A stretch of DNA of 64,000 nt from Streptococcaceae bacterium ESL0729 (GTDB taxonomy: Bacteria > Bacillota > Bacilli > Lactobacillales > Streptococcaceae): positions 1 through 64,000 of the forward strand of contig CP113924.1 of assembly GCA_029391995.1 (NCBI GenBank), read 5' to 3'. Positions 30,227-40,945 of this stretch are shown here, one piece after another; the stretch's first letter is position 1; the number at the start of each line of letters is the position of its first letter. The notes below the pieces were generated by a model. The model was not told the DNA's origin, searched no databases, and was given only the letters and a program-made list of their open reading frames with translations. Both the position numbers and the translations under genes were made by a program.

Positions 30227-30260
30227 ATAAAAGCCTATCAAAAGATAGGCTTTTATTTTA
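30227..30260 (+). terminator. Terminator of rpmF-rpmG
   Basis: A perfect 13-bp stem ATAAAAGCCTATC / GATAGGCTTTTAT with loop AAAA ends in TTTTA. Confidence 0.9.
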
Positions 30261-30274
30261 GAAAGGGAAGGCTT

Positions 30275-30454
30275 ATGACAAGAGAAGAGTTTGAAGGAAG
30301 AATTAGGGAAGAGCTTAAGATGCCATTTTTTAAGCTCCAATTAGAAGGCCATACTTATTCAGAAGAAGAGTACCAAGCTTTCAAAAGGGATTTACTTGAT
30401 TATTATAAGGATTATGTCCAAGATCTTGATACGGATTTTCAAGGTGGTCTATAA
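30275..30454 (+). CDS. Small acidic hypothetical protein
   Basis: A 59-residue reading frame (MTREEFEGRIREELKMPFF...DTDFQGGL) starts with ATG 11 bases after AGGGAAGG and ends inside the next terminator. It is rich in charged and aromatic residues and has no membrane segment. I do not recognise a family. It has no promoter of its own that I can see and may depend on readthrough from rpmG. The good ribosome site and neat fit between two terminators suggest a real gene. Confidence 0.6.
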   Translation: MTREEFEGRIREELKMPFFKLQLEGHTYSEEEYQAFKRDLLDYYKDYVQDLDTDFQGGL

Positions 30455-30496
30455 GCATAAAAAAAGACGTGTAAACTACACGTCTTTTTTTATGCT
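30454..30496. terminator. Bidirectional terminator between the small ORF and acpP
   Basis: A 20-bp perfect stem (30454-30473 with 30477-30496) with A-run and T-run flanks a three-base loop. It contains the stop codons of both converging genes. Confidence 0.9.
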
Positions 30497-30732
30497 TTTT
30501 TATCTGCAATGTAGTCGATAACATTTCCGATTGTAATAATCTTTTCAGCATCTTCATCAGAAATTTCAATGTTAAATTCATCTTCAAGAGCAAGAGTAAA
30601 TTCCATGATTGAAATTGAGTCAGCGTGGAGATCATCAACGATATCTGTATCTACTGTGATCGATTCTGGATCCACTTCTAAATTTTCTACCAAGGTAGTT
30701 TTAATCTGGTTAAAAATTTCTTCTTTAGTCAT
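30490..30732 (-). CDS. acpP: Acyl carrier protein
   Basis: The 80-residue acidic protein has the phosphopantetheine attachment serine in [12 protein letters not shown] (Ser39) and the four-helix ACP pattern. It overlaps plsX by 8 bp, and the PlsX-ACP pairing is a conserved fatty acid/phospholipid module: PlsX uses acyl-ACP. In lactic acid bacteria this is a second ACP besides the one in the fab cluster, which is known for the genus rather than shown here. It may serve phospholipid synthesis. Confidence 0.92.
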   Translation of the reverse strand: MTKEEIFNQIKTTLVENLEVDPESITVDTDIVDDLHADSISIMEFTLALEDEFNIEISDEDAEKIITIGNVIDYIADKKA

Positions 30733-31735
30733 TTATCTCTTCTTCACTTTCTTTTTGATAATATTTTACAAGTTGTCCAACGACATCACTTTCAAGCATC
30801 TTATTAATTTGCTTAATGGTTGAGTAGATGGCTTCACCAGAAGATGAACCATGAGCTTTGATTACTGGTGATTTTAGCCCGAATAGGACAGCTCCACCGG
30901 CTTTTTCGTAATCCATCTTATCCTTAAGACCCATTAGGCTATCTTTAAGAAGGAGCCCTCCAAGTTTTCCAGAAATTCCGCCCTCTTTAATGGCTCCTTT
31001 AAGGAGTGTCATGATGTTACTTGCAGTACCTTCCATGGTCTTTAAGACAGCATTCCCTGTAAAACCATCGGCCACAATGACGTCAGCAAGGCCTTCTTGG
31101 AGGTCACGAGCTTCGATATTACCTACAAAGTTAATGCTCTTGTCTTCTTTGAATAGCTGGTAAGCCTCCTTGAGGACTGGTGTTCCCTTTGAAGCTTCCG
31201 TTCCATTATTTAAAAGTCCCACTCGAGGATTTTTGATGTCCCTGACATTTTTTGCATAAAAACTTCCAAGGGTTGCATAGTCACGCAGCTGCTTGGCAGT
31301 GTTTTCAGTGTTGGCACCAAGGTCAAGCATATCAAAGCCCCGACCATCTAAGCTTGGGAGTGTAGACATTAGAGCAGGACGCTCAACCTGTTTGATTCGT
31401 CCCACAACAAAGATTCCACTTGCAAGCAGGGCTCCAGTATTTCCCGCTGATAAAAGGGCATCAGCTTCCCCGTCTTTTACTGCTTGAGCAGCACGAACCA
31501 TACTTGAGTCTTTTTTACGACGGATGGCCTTCACGGGCTCATCATCACCTTCAATTTTTTGGCTGGTATGGACAATTTTTATATTTTTATCATCAACTAG
31601 GTGTTCCCTAATCTTTTCTTCATCACCAAAAAGAATAAATTCTAAATCTGGAAAATCCTTTTTAGCTAACTTTACTCCGTCAATAATAGCTTTTGGAGCG
31701 TGGTCACCACCCATCGCATCAATAGCAATTCTCAT
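30725..31735 (-). CDS. plsX: Phosphate acyltransferase PlsX
   Basis: PlsX converts acyl-ACP and phosphate into acyl-phosphate, the donor for PlsY in phosphatidic acid synthesis. The 336-residue protein begins [20 protein letters not shown] and contains LGANTENTA and [16 protein letters not shown], all family signatures. A small perfect hairpin (AGATAAAA/TTTTATCT at 31757-31777) lies in its 5' leader. No FabT-like operator was recognised. Confidence 0.95.
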   Translation of the reverse strand: MRIAIDAMGGDHAPKAIIDGVKLAKKDFPDLEFILFGDEEKIREHLVDDKNIKIVHTSQKIEGDDEPVKAIRRKKDSSMVRAAQAVKDGEADALLSAGNTGALLASGIFVVGRIKQVERPALMSTLPSLDGRGFDMLDLGANTENTAKQLRDYATLGSFYAKNVRDIKNPRVGLLNNGTEASKGTPVLKEAYQLFKEDKSINFVGNIEARDLQEGLADVIVADGFTGNAVLKTMEGTASNIMTLLKGAIKEGGISGKLGGLLLKDSLMGLKDKMDYEKAGGAVLFGLKSPVIKAHGSSSGEAIYSTIKQINKMLESDVVGQLVKYYQKESEEEIND

Positions 31736-31807
31736 AATTTCTCCAATTTTTTAAGTAGATAAAAGAGTTTTTTATCTGGCATTCTGCTTCTGTGTTAGAA
31801 GAGTCTA

Positions 31808-32608
31808 TCACAAATTTACTAATTTTTCAATTTGACCAATTGTAGCTTCATCATTACAGTGACCAATTTGATACTTACAAATATCCTTAACTTCGTCACG
31901 GGCATTTTCTGTAGCATAAGAGTGGCCAACATAGCTAAGCATCTCAAGGTCGTTTAAGTTATCACCAAAGGCTGCCATATCTGCTGGATCAATGTTTAAT
32001 TTTTCAGCCAAATGACTAAGGCCAAGGGCCTTATTAACATGACCGGCCATGATATCAATCGATTCAAAACCAGTAGTAACTCCCCGGTAAGGCTTGATTC
32101 TTTCATTCACCCAGTCCTGGGCATTAAGAACGTGCTCTCTAGGGAAGGTTACCATAACCTTTAAGACGTCATCTTTGAGATCATCAAAATTATCAATTAA
32201 TTTAACATTTGAATAATATTTCTTGAAGTGGCTGATAATCTCATCATCTGCCGATTCAAGAATATAGGCTGATTCCTTACCAGATAAGGAAATACTATCC
32301 CTATTAACGTGTGGATGATTGGCTAAAATCTTGGTGATTTTTTTATATTCATCGGGATTCATCTTATTTTCATAAAGAATCTCGCCACCATACTCAACAA
32401 TACTTCCATTTTCAGCAATGAAGGCTACCTGATCTGTAAAATCAGAAAATAGGTCCTTGAGGCTGGCAAGCTGTCGCCCACTTGCCGCAGCAAAAATGAT
32501 TCCCTGATTTTTAAATTCTTCTAAAACATGTCCCAGGCGTTTTTTATCAAAACTCCCATCTTCCTTGAGGAAGGTACCGTCCATGTCGGTTGCAACTAGC
32601 TTAATCAA
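31808..32608 (-). CDS. HAD-superfamily Cof-type phosphatase
   Basis: The 266-residue protein has the HAD nucleophile motif DMDGTFLKEDG near the N-terminus, a Cof-type cap domain, and a C-terminal FGDNLNDLEML motif with the metal-binding aspartates. Cof-type enzymes dephosphorylate sugar phosphates, pyridoxal phosphate or flavin precursors with broad specificity; the substrate cannot be assigned. It lies 45 bp after the ABC-F gene in the same direction and before plsX. Confidence 0.88.
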   Translation of the reverse strand: MIKLVATDMDGTFLKEDGSFDKKRLGHVLEEFKNQGIIFAAASGRQLASLKDLFSDFTDQVAFIAENGSIVEYGGEILYENKMNPDEYKKITKILANHPHVNRDSISLSGKESAYILESADDEIISHFKKYYSNVKLIDNFDDLKDDVLKVMVTFPREHVLNAQDWVNERIKPYRGVTTGFESIDIMAGHVNKALGLSHLAEKLNIDPADMAAFGDNLNDLEMLSYVGHSYATENARDEVKDICKYQIGHCNDEATIGQIEKLVNL

Positions 32609-32653
32609 ATCTATCTCCCTTAAAATTTTGAGAACAAGGTCCGACTAATTACC

Positions 32654-34276
32654 TTAGTCCTTCCAAAGTTCCTTAACCTTACCTTGAACTTCTTTGTTTT
32701 CAAGGAATTCGTCATAAGTTTCATCAATTCGGTCAATAACCCCGTTTTTAGAAAGAACAACGATATGGTTGGCTAGGGTGTTGATAAATTCGTGGTCATG
32801 GCTGGCAAAAAGAATACTTCCCTTGAAGGCTTTAAGGCCGTCATTTAGGGCAGAGATTGACTCTAGGTCCAAGTGATTAGTTGGGTCGTCGAGAACAAGG
32901 ACATTAGACTTAAGCAGCATGAGCTTACTTAGCATAACGCGGACTTTTTCTCCCCCACTTAAAACATTAACGGACTTATTAACTTCTTCTCCTGAGAAAA
33001 GCATACGCCCAAGGAAACCACGGAGGAAGGTATTGTCATCTTCTTCCTTGCTTGCAAACTGACGAAGCCAGTCAAGGATAGTTTCTCCACCAGCGAAGTC
33101 ACGTGAGTTATCTTTTGGTAGGTATGACTGACTTGTTGTAACTCCCCACTTGATTTCACCAGTGTAGTCGATGTCACCCATAAGTGCACGCATAAGAGCA
33201 GTAGTTTGGATGTCATTTTGCCCAATAAAGGCTGCCTTGTCACCTGGTTTAAGAATGAAGCTAATATTATCAAGGATTACTTCGCCATCAATTTCGATGC
33301 GGAGGTCCTTAACAGATAAAAGGTCATTTCCGATTTCACGTTCTGGTTTGAAGTTGATAAATGGATATTTACGGCTTGAAGGAACGATTTCTTCAAGTTC
33401 AATTTTATCAAGCATTTTCTTACGTGAGGTTGCCTGTTTAGATTTAGAGGCATTGGCTGAGAAGCGGGCAACGAACTCTTGCAGCTCCTTGATTTTTTCT
33501 TCAGCCTTACGGTTTTGGTCCCCTTGAAGCCTTGCTGCAAGTTCACTAGATTCCTTCCAAAAGTCGTAGTTACCAACATAAAGCTTGATTTTACCAAAGT
33601 CAAGGTCGGCCATGTGGGTACATACCTTGTTTAGGAAGTGACGGTCATGGGATACGACGATTACTGTGTTTTCAAAGTTAATTAAAAATTCCTCAAGCCA
33701 GTTGATGGCTTGAATATCAAGACCATTGGTCGGCTCGTCTAGTAGAAGAACGTCAGGTTTACCAAAAAGAGCTTTGGCAAGAAGAACCTTAACGTGCTCA
33801 CCGGCTGTAAGGTTGGCCATAACGTCATTGTGTAAGTGCACTGGGATTCCCAGGTTTTGTAGAAGGGAAGCAGCTTCACCTTCAGCCTCATATCCACCCA
33901 TTTCTCCAAATTGTGCCTCAAGTTCTGCTGCACGCATGAAGTCATCGTCAGTTGATTCTGGATTCATGTAGATGGCATCTTTTTCAGTAGCAATCTTTGA
34001 AAGAGCCTCGTTACCAGCCATAACCACGTCAAGTGGAGTCTGCTCCTCATAGTCAAAGTGATTCTGACGAAGGACAGAAAGGCGTTCGTCTGGTCCAAGA
34101 GATACATGACCTGTAGTAGGTTCGATGTCTCCAGCAAGGATTCTTAGGAAGGTTGATTTACCAGCACCATTGGCACCAATAAGTCCATAACAGTTCCCTG
34201 GATTAAATTTTATGTTTACTTCATCGAAAAGTTTGCGGTCTGAAAATTGTAGACTAATATCATTAACTGTAAGCAT
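32654..34276 (-). CDS. ABC-F family ATPase with a degenerate second Walker A
   Basis: ABC-F proteins bind the ribosomal E site and modulate translation or antibiotic resistance; they lack membrane domains. The 540-residue protein has two ABC domains joined by a basic linker (about residues 240-290). Domain 1 has Walker A GANGAGKST and signature NLTAGEHVK; domain 2 has signature LSGGEKVRV and Walker B VLVLDDPTNHLD, but its P-loop reads GQNDIQTTA, lacking the lysine. The layout resembles the YkpA/YbiT subgroup. ATTTTTTCTCCT provides a ribosome site on the minus strand. Confidence 0.88.
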   Translation of the reverse strand: MLTVNDISLQFSDRKLFDEVNIKFNPGNCYGLIGANGAGKSTFLRILAGDIEPTTGHVSLGPDERLSVLRQNHFDYEEQTPLDVVMAGNEALSKIATEKDAIYMNPESTDDDFMRAAELEAQFGEMGGYEAEGEAASLLQNLGIPVHLHNDVMANLTAGEHVKVLLAKALFGKPDVLLLDEPTNGLDIQAINWLEEFLINFENTVIVVSHDRHFLNKVCTHMADLDFGKIKLYVGNYDFWKESSELAARLQGDQNRKAEEKIKELQEFVARFSANASKSKQATSRKKMLDKIELEEIVPSSRKYPFINFKPEREIGNDLLSVKDLRIEIDGEVILDNISFILKPGDKAAFIGQNDIQTTALMRALMGDIDYTGEIKWGVTTSQSYLPKDNSRDFAGGETILDWLRQFASKEEDDNTFLRGFLGRMLFSGEEVNKSVNVLSGGEKVRVMLSKLMLLKSNVLVLDDPTNHLDLESISALNDGLKAFKGSILFASHDHEFINTLANHIVVLSKNGVIDRIDETYDEFLENKEVQGKVKELWKD

Positions 34277-34447
34277 TTTTTCTCCTATAAATGTAGATAT
34301 ATTCTTTTATTTTACAGGTTTTTTAGTTAAAAGTAAATCTCAGGGCATTATTATAGGGAAAGGACACTCTCTCTAGGAGAGCATGAAGAAGCTAGAATCT
34401 TACATTTTTGTAAGTCTCAATTTTTTCCAATGTGGTATAATGAGAGC
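34277..34447 (+). promoter_or_regulatory. dlt promoter region with a repeated 14-mer
   Basis: An extended -10 element TGGTATAAT ends at 34441, only six bases before the dltX ATG, predicting a leaderless or near-leaderless transcript. The 14-mer GAGAGCATGAAGAA occurs at 34377-34390 and again at 34442-34455 across the dltX start, 65 bp apart. The first copy follows a small CTCTC/GAGAG hairpin. Confidence 0.5.
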
Positions 34448-34597
34448 ATGAAGAAAATACAGACATTTTTTACTGGCAACCGTATTGCTAATTTTACGGC
34501 TAGAACAGTACTATATTTTGTTATCCTTGTGGGACTACTTTATCTATACCACTATTCGGGAATAGGCCAGGGTGGCTTCTTGTATAATGAATTTTAG
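34448..34597 (+). CDS. dltX: DltX, small membrane protein of the teichoic acid D-alanylation system
   Basis: This 49-residue protein has one transmembrane helix (about residues 20-38) and ends in GGFLYNEF, the conserved C-terminal DltX motif thought to take part in D-alanine relay to teichoic acid outside the cell. It sits immediately upstream of dltA, the usual place. The ATG lies almost at the predicted transcription start. Confidence 0.9.
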   Translation: MKKIQTFFTGNRIANFTARTVLYFVILVGLLYLYHYSGIGQGGFLYNEF

Positions 34598-34609
34598 GAG
34601 GAGGAAACT

Positions 34610-36079
34610 ATGATAGATAATATGATTAAAACTATTGATAGCCATGATGCAGGAAGTCCTGTTTATGATTATTTGGGTCAAGTATATAGCTATGGTGACT
34701 TAAAGGAGAAATCTGATCAGCTTGCTGCTCATCTACTTGGGCAAAACTTGCCTAAAGAAGCTCCAATTATGGTTTATGGTGGCCATCAGTTTGAGATGAT
34801 TGTAGCCTTTTTGGCTTCAGTTAAAGCAGGACATGCCTATATTCCTGTTGATGTGAATTCATCGATTGAGCGAATTGAAGGAATTATTGAGGTTGCAAAT
34901 CCTGCAGCTCTTATTCCCGTCAATGAGCTTCCCCTTGAGATTGATATTCCAGTCATTGAATTAACTGATGAGATATTTGTGGGAAGTCCTGTAATTGATC
35001 CGACAAATTTTGTCAAAGATGATGAAAATTACTACATAATCTTTACTAGCGGGACAACAGGCAAGCCAAAGGGCGTGCAAATTAGCCATAACAATCTTTT
35101 AAGCTTTACAAACTGGATGCTTGCTGATTTTAATCTGCCTGAAAAACCGGTAACTTTGGCTCAACCACCATATTCTTTTGACCTGTCAGTCATGGACTGG
35201 GCACCAACCTTAGCCTTAGGAGGAGTTTTAAAGGCTCTCCCTAAAGAAATAGCAGATGACTTTGCTCGATTCTTTGCCCTTCTTCCAAAAATGAATTTAC
35301 AGGTTTGGGTGTCAACTCCGTCATTCTCTGAGATTGCCATGCTGTCACCAGAGTTTAATCAAGCTAATTACCCAGAGCTTAAGCACTTCCTTTTCTGCGG
35401 TGAAGAGCTTACGGTTGGTACTGCTAAAAAACTTAAGGAACGCTTTCCTGCGGCACAAATCTTTAATACCTACGGGCCAACTGAGGCAACTGTAGCTATT
35501 ACTGAGATTGAGATTACAAGTGACATCATTGAATCAAGTGAGCGTTTGCCGATTGGTCGTGTTAAGCCTGATACTAAGATTCATATTGTTGACGGTGAAA
35601 TCGTCATCGCAGGTCCTGGAGTTTCAAAGGGTTATATGAATAACCCAGAGAAAACAGATGAAGCCTTTTATGAAATTGACGGGGTTCCTGCTTATAAAAC
35701 TGGGGATTTAGGTAAATTTGATGAAAATGGCATCCTCCACTACGGTGGTCGTAAGGACTTCCAGATTAAGCTTCATGGTTACCGAATTGAGCTTGAAGAG
35801 GTAAACCACTTCCTTAACCTGTCAAAATATGTCAAGTCAGGTGTGGCTGTTCCTAAGTACGGAGCTGACCACAAGGTTCAAGCCATGATTGCTTACGTGG
35901 TACCTGAAGCAAATGATTTTGAAAAAAATATTGAATTGACAAACGCCATCAAGGCAGAGCTTAATGAGTTGATGATGCCCTACATGGTGCCAAGTCGTTT
36001 CAAGTATGTAGACAGTCTACCAATTTCTCCAAATGGAAAAATTGACCTTAAGGCTGTAATTGCTGAGGTGAACAAGTAA
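34610..36079 (+). CDS. dltA: D-alanine--poly(phosphoribitol) ligase / D-alanyl carrier ligase DltA
   Basis: DltA adenylates D-alanine and loads it on DltC. The 489-residue AMP-forming enzyme has the adenylation core IIFTSGTTGKPKGVQ (A3), FNTYGPTEATVA (A5) and YKTGDLGKFDENG (A7), with the catalytic lysine region NGKIDLKA at the C-terminus. GGAGGAGG lies 5-7 bases before the ATG at 34610. The stop overlaps the dltB start (TAATG). Confidence 0.97.
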   Translation: MIDNMIKTIDSHDAGSPVYDYLGQVYSYGDLKEKSDQLAAHLLGQNLPKEAPIMVYGGHQFEMIVAFLASVKAGHAYIPVDVNSSIERIEGIIEVANPAALIPVNELPLEIDIPVIELTDEIFVGSPVIDPTNFVKDDENYYIIFTSGTTGKPKGVQISHNNLLSFTNWMLADFNLPEKPVTLAQPPYSFDLSVMDWAPTLALGGVLKALPKEIADDFARFFALLPKMNLQVWVSTPSFSEIAMLSPEFNQANYPELKHFLFCGEELTVGTAKKLKERFPAAQIFNTYGPTEATVAITEIEITSDIIESSERLPIGRVKPDTKIHIVDGEIVIAGPGVSKGYMNNPEKTDEAFYEIDGVPAYKTGDLGKFDENGILHYGGRKDFQIKLHGYRIELEEVNHFLNLSKYVKSGVAVPKYGADHKVQAMIAYVVPEANDFEKNIELTNAIKAELNELMMPYMVPSRFKYVDSLPISPNGKIDLKAVIAEVNK

Positions 36080-37293
36080 TGCTTGATTTTTTACATAAGA
36101 TACCGAACTTCGAGGCTTATGGGAATCCACAATACTTTTTCTATCTAGCTATTGCCCTCATTCCAGTAGCAATTGGAATTTACCGCCAGAAGAGATTTCA
36201 CCTCTATGAGGCCTTGGTACAATTTGTTTTTATCTTCCTGATGTTTACAGGAGGGAAAGTTAACCAAGGTTTAGCTCTTCTTGCCTATATTGTATGGGAA
36301 TTTGTGATTGTAGGCTCTTATTTGACCTATAGGAAAAATGCAAATAGGACTTGGGTCTTCTATCTGATGACCGTTCTTTCAATCCTTCCCCTAGCAATTG
36401 TTAAGCTTTCTCCAGCTCTTTTAGGTCACAATTCCCTATTAGGTTTTATCGGGATAAGTTATTTGACCTTTAGATCGACTGGGATGGTTATGACAGCAAG
36501 GGACGGTGTGATATCAGGCTTTAATCCTTGGATGTTCTTTAAATTCGTCCTATTTATGCCGACCTTTACAAGTGGGCCCATAGACCGTTATGAGCGTTTT
36601 GAAAAGGACTATGATAATCTACCAACTAAAGATGAATATCTGGATATGATTCAGAAGGCTGTCTGGTATATCATGGTTGGTTTCCTTTTTAAATTCATAA
36701 TCGCTTATGTCTTAAAAGATATTGCCATGCCTTATGTCGAGGACCGAGCCCTATCTCGTGGTGGCTTTTCTTGGTCACTTCTTGGATACATGTACGTTTA
36801 CGGGCTTGATCTCTACTTTGACTTTGCTGGTTATTCCCTCTTTGCCGTGGCAATCTCATATATCTTTGGGATTAAGTCACCAATGAACTTTAACAGACCC
36901 TTTATTTCAAAGAACTTAAAGGATTTCTGGAACAGATGGCACATCAGCCTAAGCTTTTGGTTTAGGGATTTCGTCTTCATGCGTTTGACCTTTACCCTGA
37001 TGAAGAAAAAAGTCTTCAAGAGCCGTGTTACTACAGCAAACGTTGCCTACATCCTTAACATGCTTCTCATGGGATTTTGGCACGGGGTTACTTGGTATTA
37101 TATAGCTTATGGACTCTTCCATGGTCTAGGACTTGTTGTTAATGATGCCTGGCTTCGCTATAAAAGAAAACATAAAAATCAAATTCCACACAATAAATTC
37201 ACGGAGATTTTTGCAATCTTCCTAACGATTCAGGTGGTCTTTGTGGGATTCTTGATATTCTCAGGATTCCTTGATAAACTATTTTTTAAATAA
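36079..37293 (+). CDS. dltB: D-alanine export protein DltB (MBOAT family)
   Basis: DltB is the membrane-bound O-acyltransferase that passes D-alanine from DltC across the membrane. The 404-residue protein has about 11-13 hydrophobic segments and the MBOAT regions FMPTFTSGPIDRYERF, LKDFWNRWHISLSFWFRDFVF and MGFWHGVTWYY with the essential histidine. It is translationally coupled to dltA and followed after 23 bases by dltC. Confidence 0.96.
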   Translation: MLDFLHKIPNFEAYGNPQYFFYLAIALIPVAIGIYRQKRFHLYEALVQFVFIFLMFTGGKVNQGLALLAYIVWEFVIVGSYLTYRKNANRTWVFYLMTVLSILPLAIVKLSPALLGHNSLLGFIGISYLTFRSTGMVMTARDGVISGFNPWMFFKFVLFMPTFTSGPIDRYERFEKDYDNLPTKDEYLDMIQKAVWYIMVGFLFKFIIAYVLKDIAMPYVEDRALSRGGFSWSLLGYMYVYGLDLYFDFAGYSLFAVAISYIFGIKSPMNFNRPFISKNLKDFWNRWHISLSFWFRDFVFMRLTFTLMKKKVFKSRVTTANVAYILNMLLMGFWHGVTWYYIAYGLFHGLGLVVNDAWLRYKRKHKNQIPHNKFTEIFAIFLTIQVVFVGFLIFSGFLDKLFFK

Positions 37294-37316
37294 GAAAATT
37301 TGAGAGGAAATATAAT

Positions 37317-37556
37317 ATGGAAAACGTAAGAGATGGAATTATTGAAATCATGACTGAGGTTTCAGGAGAAGATGTAACTTCAATGATGGATGAAAACTTC
37401 TACGATAATGGATTACTTGATTCAATGGCAACAATTGAAGTGCTTATGAGCATTCAAGATGAGTTTGGAGTGACAATTCCTGTTCTTGGATTTGTCCGTG
37501 AAGAGTGGGATACACCAAACAAGGTCATTGCTAAAGTTACGGAGATGCTTGGATGA
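37317..37556 (+). CDS. dltC: D-alanyl carrier protein DltC
   Basis: The 79-residue acidic carrier has the phosphopantetheine serine in GLLDSMATIEVL (Ser36). It receives D-alanine from DltA and delivers it to the DltB complex. GAGAGGAAATATA lies upstream of the ATG, and its stop overlaps the dltD start (ATGA). Confidence 0.96.
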   Translation: MENVRDGIIEIMTEVSGEDVTSMMDENFYDNGLLDSMATIEVLMSIQDEFGVTIPVLGFVREEWDTPNKVIAKVTEMLG

Positions 37557-38827
37557 GACTAATAAAACGCCTGTGGTGGATTTTTGGTCCCTTATTGCTT
37601 GCTGCAGGTCTTTTATTTGCTTTACTTGTTTTTACCAAGTCTGACGGTAGATTTTCTGAGAAAATTTTAACACGTGCAGCTTCATCCCTTGAAACACGTA
37701 TTTTTAAGGGGCGGGCCCACAAGCATGCAGCCTTCACAGACGAAAGTAAAAACTATGTTCCCTTCATGGGTTCAAGTGAGTTGACACGTTTTGACTCCTT
37801 TCACCCATCTGTTCTTGCAGACAAGTATAAAAGAGACTACACCCCCTTCCTTCTAGGATATATGGGAACCCAGTCTTTTGCCCAATATTCAGCCATGCAG
37901 CCAATAATTAAAGATTTAGCCGGTAAAAAGGTTGTCTTTAGTATTAGTCCCCAGTGGTTTGATCCCAAAAGTCAAAGTAAGGCAGCCTTTCAGACCTTTT
38001 ACTCAAAACTTCAAGGAATATCATTTTTAAATAATGCAACAGCTTCGCAAGAAGATATTTATGCAGCCAAAAGATACCTTGAGATGGATATTCAAAATGG
38101 TGGTCTCTTCAAGCAGATAGCTGACGGAAAGCCACTTTCTGATTTGCAAAAGAAGAAGAGTGTCTTTGAAGAAAATATCTTGGCCAATGAGGATTTACTT
38201 TTTTCTCATTTCGATATGACGGATAATTATGACAAGAAGATTCTTCCAAGAGAGGCTGATCTTCCCGATACTTATGACTATAATGTCTTGGATCAACTAG
38301 CTATTAAGGAAGCTAAGGCCAATACGACCAATAATAATTTTGGCATTAAGAATAGCTTTTATAATGAGCGTCTGAGGGAAAGTGTCGGTAAACTTAAGGG
38401 TACTCAGGCAGGCTTTGACTATACAAAGTCAGTTGAATACAACGACTTCCAGTTGGTTTTAAATGAATTTGCTAAAAATAATGTCGAAGTCCTCTTTGTA
38501 ATTCCACCCATTAATCAAAAGTGGATTGACTACACAGGTCTTCGCCCTGAAATGTACCAAGCAACTGTTAAGAAAATCAAGTATCAGTTAGAGTCACAAG
38601 GCTTTACCCATATTGCTGACTTATCCCATGCTGGTGTAAATGAATATTACATGCAGGATACCATTCATATTGGTTGGCGGGGTTGGCTTGATTTAGATAC
38701 CTATATCAACCCCTTCTTGACAGGAAGCACTGGAAAATCAACCTATAATCTAAATAATACAGAGTTTCTTTCAAAAAATTGGGCAACCATGGACCCAGCA
38801 GATATTACAGACTTTAAGGAAAATTAA
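37553..38827 (+). CDS. dltD: D-alanyl transfer protein DltD
   Basis: DltD is a membrane-anchored extracellular SGNH-type esterase/transferase that attaches D-alanine to lipoteichoic acid. The 424-residue protein has an N-terminal anchor (about residues 8-26), the FMGSSELTRFD block with the catalytic serine and the C-terminal DTIHIGWRGWLDLD with the Asp/His pair. It closes the dltXABCD operon. Confidence 0.95.
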   Translation: MRLIKRLWWIFGPLLLAAGLLFALLVFTKSDGRFSEKILTRAASSLETRIFKGRAHKHAAFTDESKNYVPFMGSSELTRFDSFHPSVLADKYKRDYTPFLLGYMGTQSFAQYSAMQPIIKDLAGKKVVFSISPQWFDPKSQSKAAFQTFYSKLQGISFLNNATASQEDIYAAKRYLEMDIQNGGLFKQIADGKPLSDLQKKKSVFEENILANEDLLFSHFDMTDNYDKKILPREADLPDTYDYNVLDQLAIKEAKANTTNNNFGIKNSFYNERLRESVGKLKGTQAGFDYTKSVEYNDFQLVLNEFAKNNVEVLFVIPPINQKWIDYTGLRPEMYQATVKKIKYQLESQGFTHIADLSHAGVNEYYMQDTIHIGWRGWLDLDTYINPFLTGSTGKSTYNLNNTEFLSKNWATMDPADITDFKEN

Positions 38828-38854
38828 TCAAATAAGAGATTGGCGGAGGGACAG

Positions 38855-39562
38855 ATGCGTTTGTTGAAAAATCTATTTTTAGATAAAGAAGCAGAAGAAA
38901 AATCTCCTTTGGCTAATCCAGCGATTTTTATTCCTGGAAGCAGTGCTGGAAAAAATCGTTTTGATTTGACCTTTAAAATGCTTGGCATTAATCCTAAGGA
39001 TGTTTTGAAGCTTAAGATAAATGCAGATCATGTTATTTCCTGTACGGGATCTTATCGAGGTTATATTGTAATTTCCTTTGATGATAATCGGGATGGGCAT
39101 AAAAATATACAAAAACAGGCTGAACTTTTGGATTCAGCCTTTGCCTATTTGTCAAGCAAGTATAATTTTCATGAATTTAATGCCATTGGTCATTCCAATG
39201 GAGGTCTCAATTGGACTATTTTCTTGGAAAAATATTTTAATAAGTATCATAAAAAAATCAACAACCTGGTGACAATCGGCAGCCCCTTCAATCTTAATCA
39301 CGGACGCGGTCGTAAATCCCCCATGCTCATTAATTTGATAGCTGGTAAAAAGAAGCTTCCAAGATACATGAATGTTTACACGATTGTAGGACTTGATGAT
39401 AGCCTGGTCAAGCCTCACAGTGCTTATTCAGCCATAGATGTCTTTTACAAAAGAGTGGCGAATTTTACACAGATAAGTTTATCAGGCTTTAAGAGTCACC
39501 ACTCTATCTTGCCTCACAATCAGGATACGGTGAATCTTTTGGCAAAAATTTTACAAATTTGA
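38855..39562 (+). CDS. Alpha/beta hydrolase (DUF915-like) at the end of the dlt operon
   Basis: The 235-residue protein has an alpha/beta-hydrolase fold with the nucleophile elbow GHSNGG (Ser near residue 114), an early IFIPGSSAGKNRF oxyanion segment and a late SHHSILPHN histidine region. It lacks a signal peptide. I start it at ATG 38855, after GGCGGAGGG, rather than the upstream TTG at 38840. The 27-base gap to dltD makes co-transcription likely. A link to cell-envelope ester chemistry is inference only. Confidence 0.8.
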   Translation: MRLLKNLFLDKEAEEKSPLANPAIFIPGSSAGKNRFDLTFKMLGINPKDVLKLKINADHVISCTGSYRGYIVISFDDNRDGHKNIQKQAELLDSAFAYLSSKYNFHEFNAIGHSNGGLNWTIFLEKYFNKYHKKINNLVTIGSPFNLNHGRGRKSPMLINLIAGKKKLPRYMNVYTIVGLDDSLVKPHSAYSAIDVFYKRVANFTQISLSGFKSHHSILPHNQDTVNLLAKILQI

Positions 39563-39567
39563 CTTTG

Positions 39568-39596
39568 TTGACGATAATCTAAATTAAATATATAAT
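39568..39596 (+). promoter_or_regulatory. Promoter of the trpS T-box transcript
   Basis: TTGACG (39568-39573), a 17-base spacer and TATAAT (39591-39596) make a near-consensus sigma-A promoter with transcription starting about 39603. Confidence 0.85.
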
Positions 39597-39602
39597 TTCG
39601 TT

Positions 39603-40868
<1,266 letters not shown>

Positions 40869-40871
<3 letters not shown>

Positions 40872-40906
40872 AGTAAAAAAGAGCAGAATTGCTCTTTTTT
40901 ACTTTA
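40869..40906 (+). terminator. Terminator of trpS
   Basis: A stem of about 17 bp (AAGTAAAAAAGAGCA with TGCTCTTTTTTACTT, loop GAAT) begins at the trpS stop codon and includes a T-run. Confidence 0.88.
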
Positions 40907-40945
40907 CACTTTACATTCTAAATGCTTATATAATAAGGAGTTATA

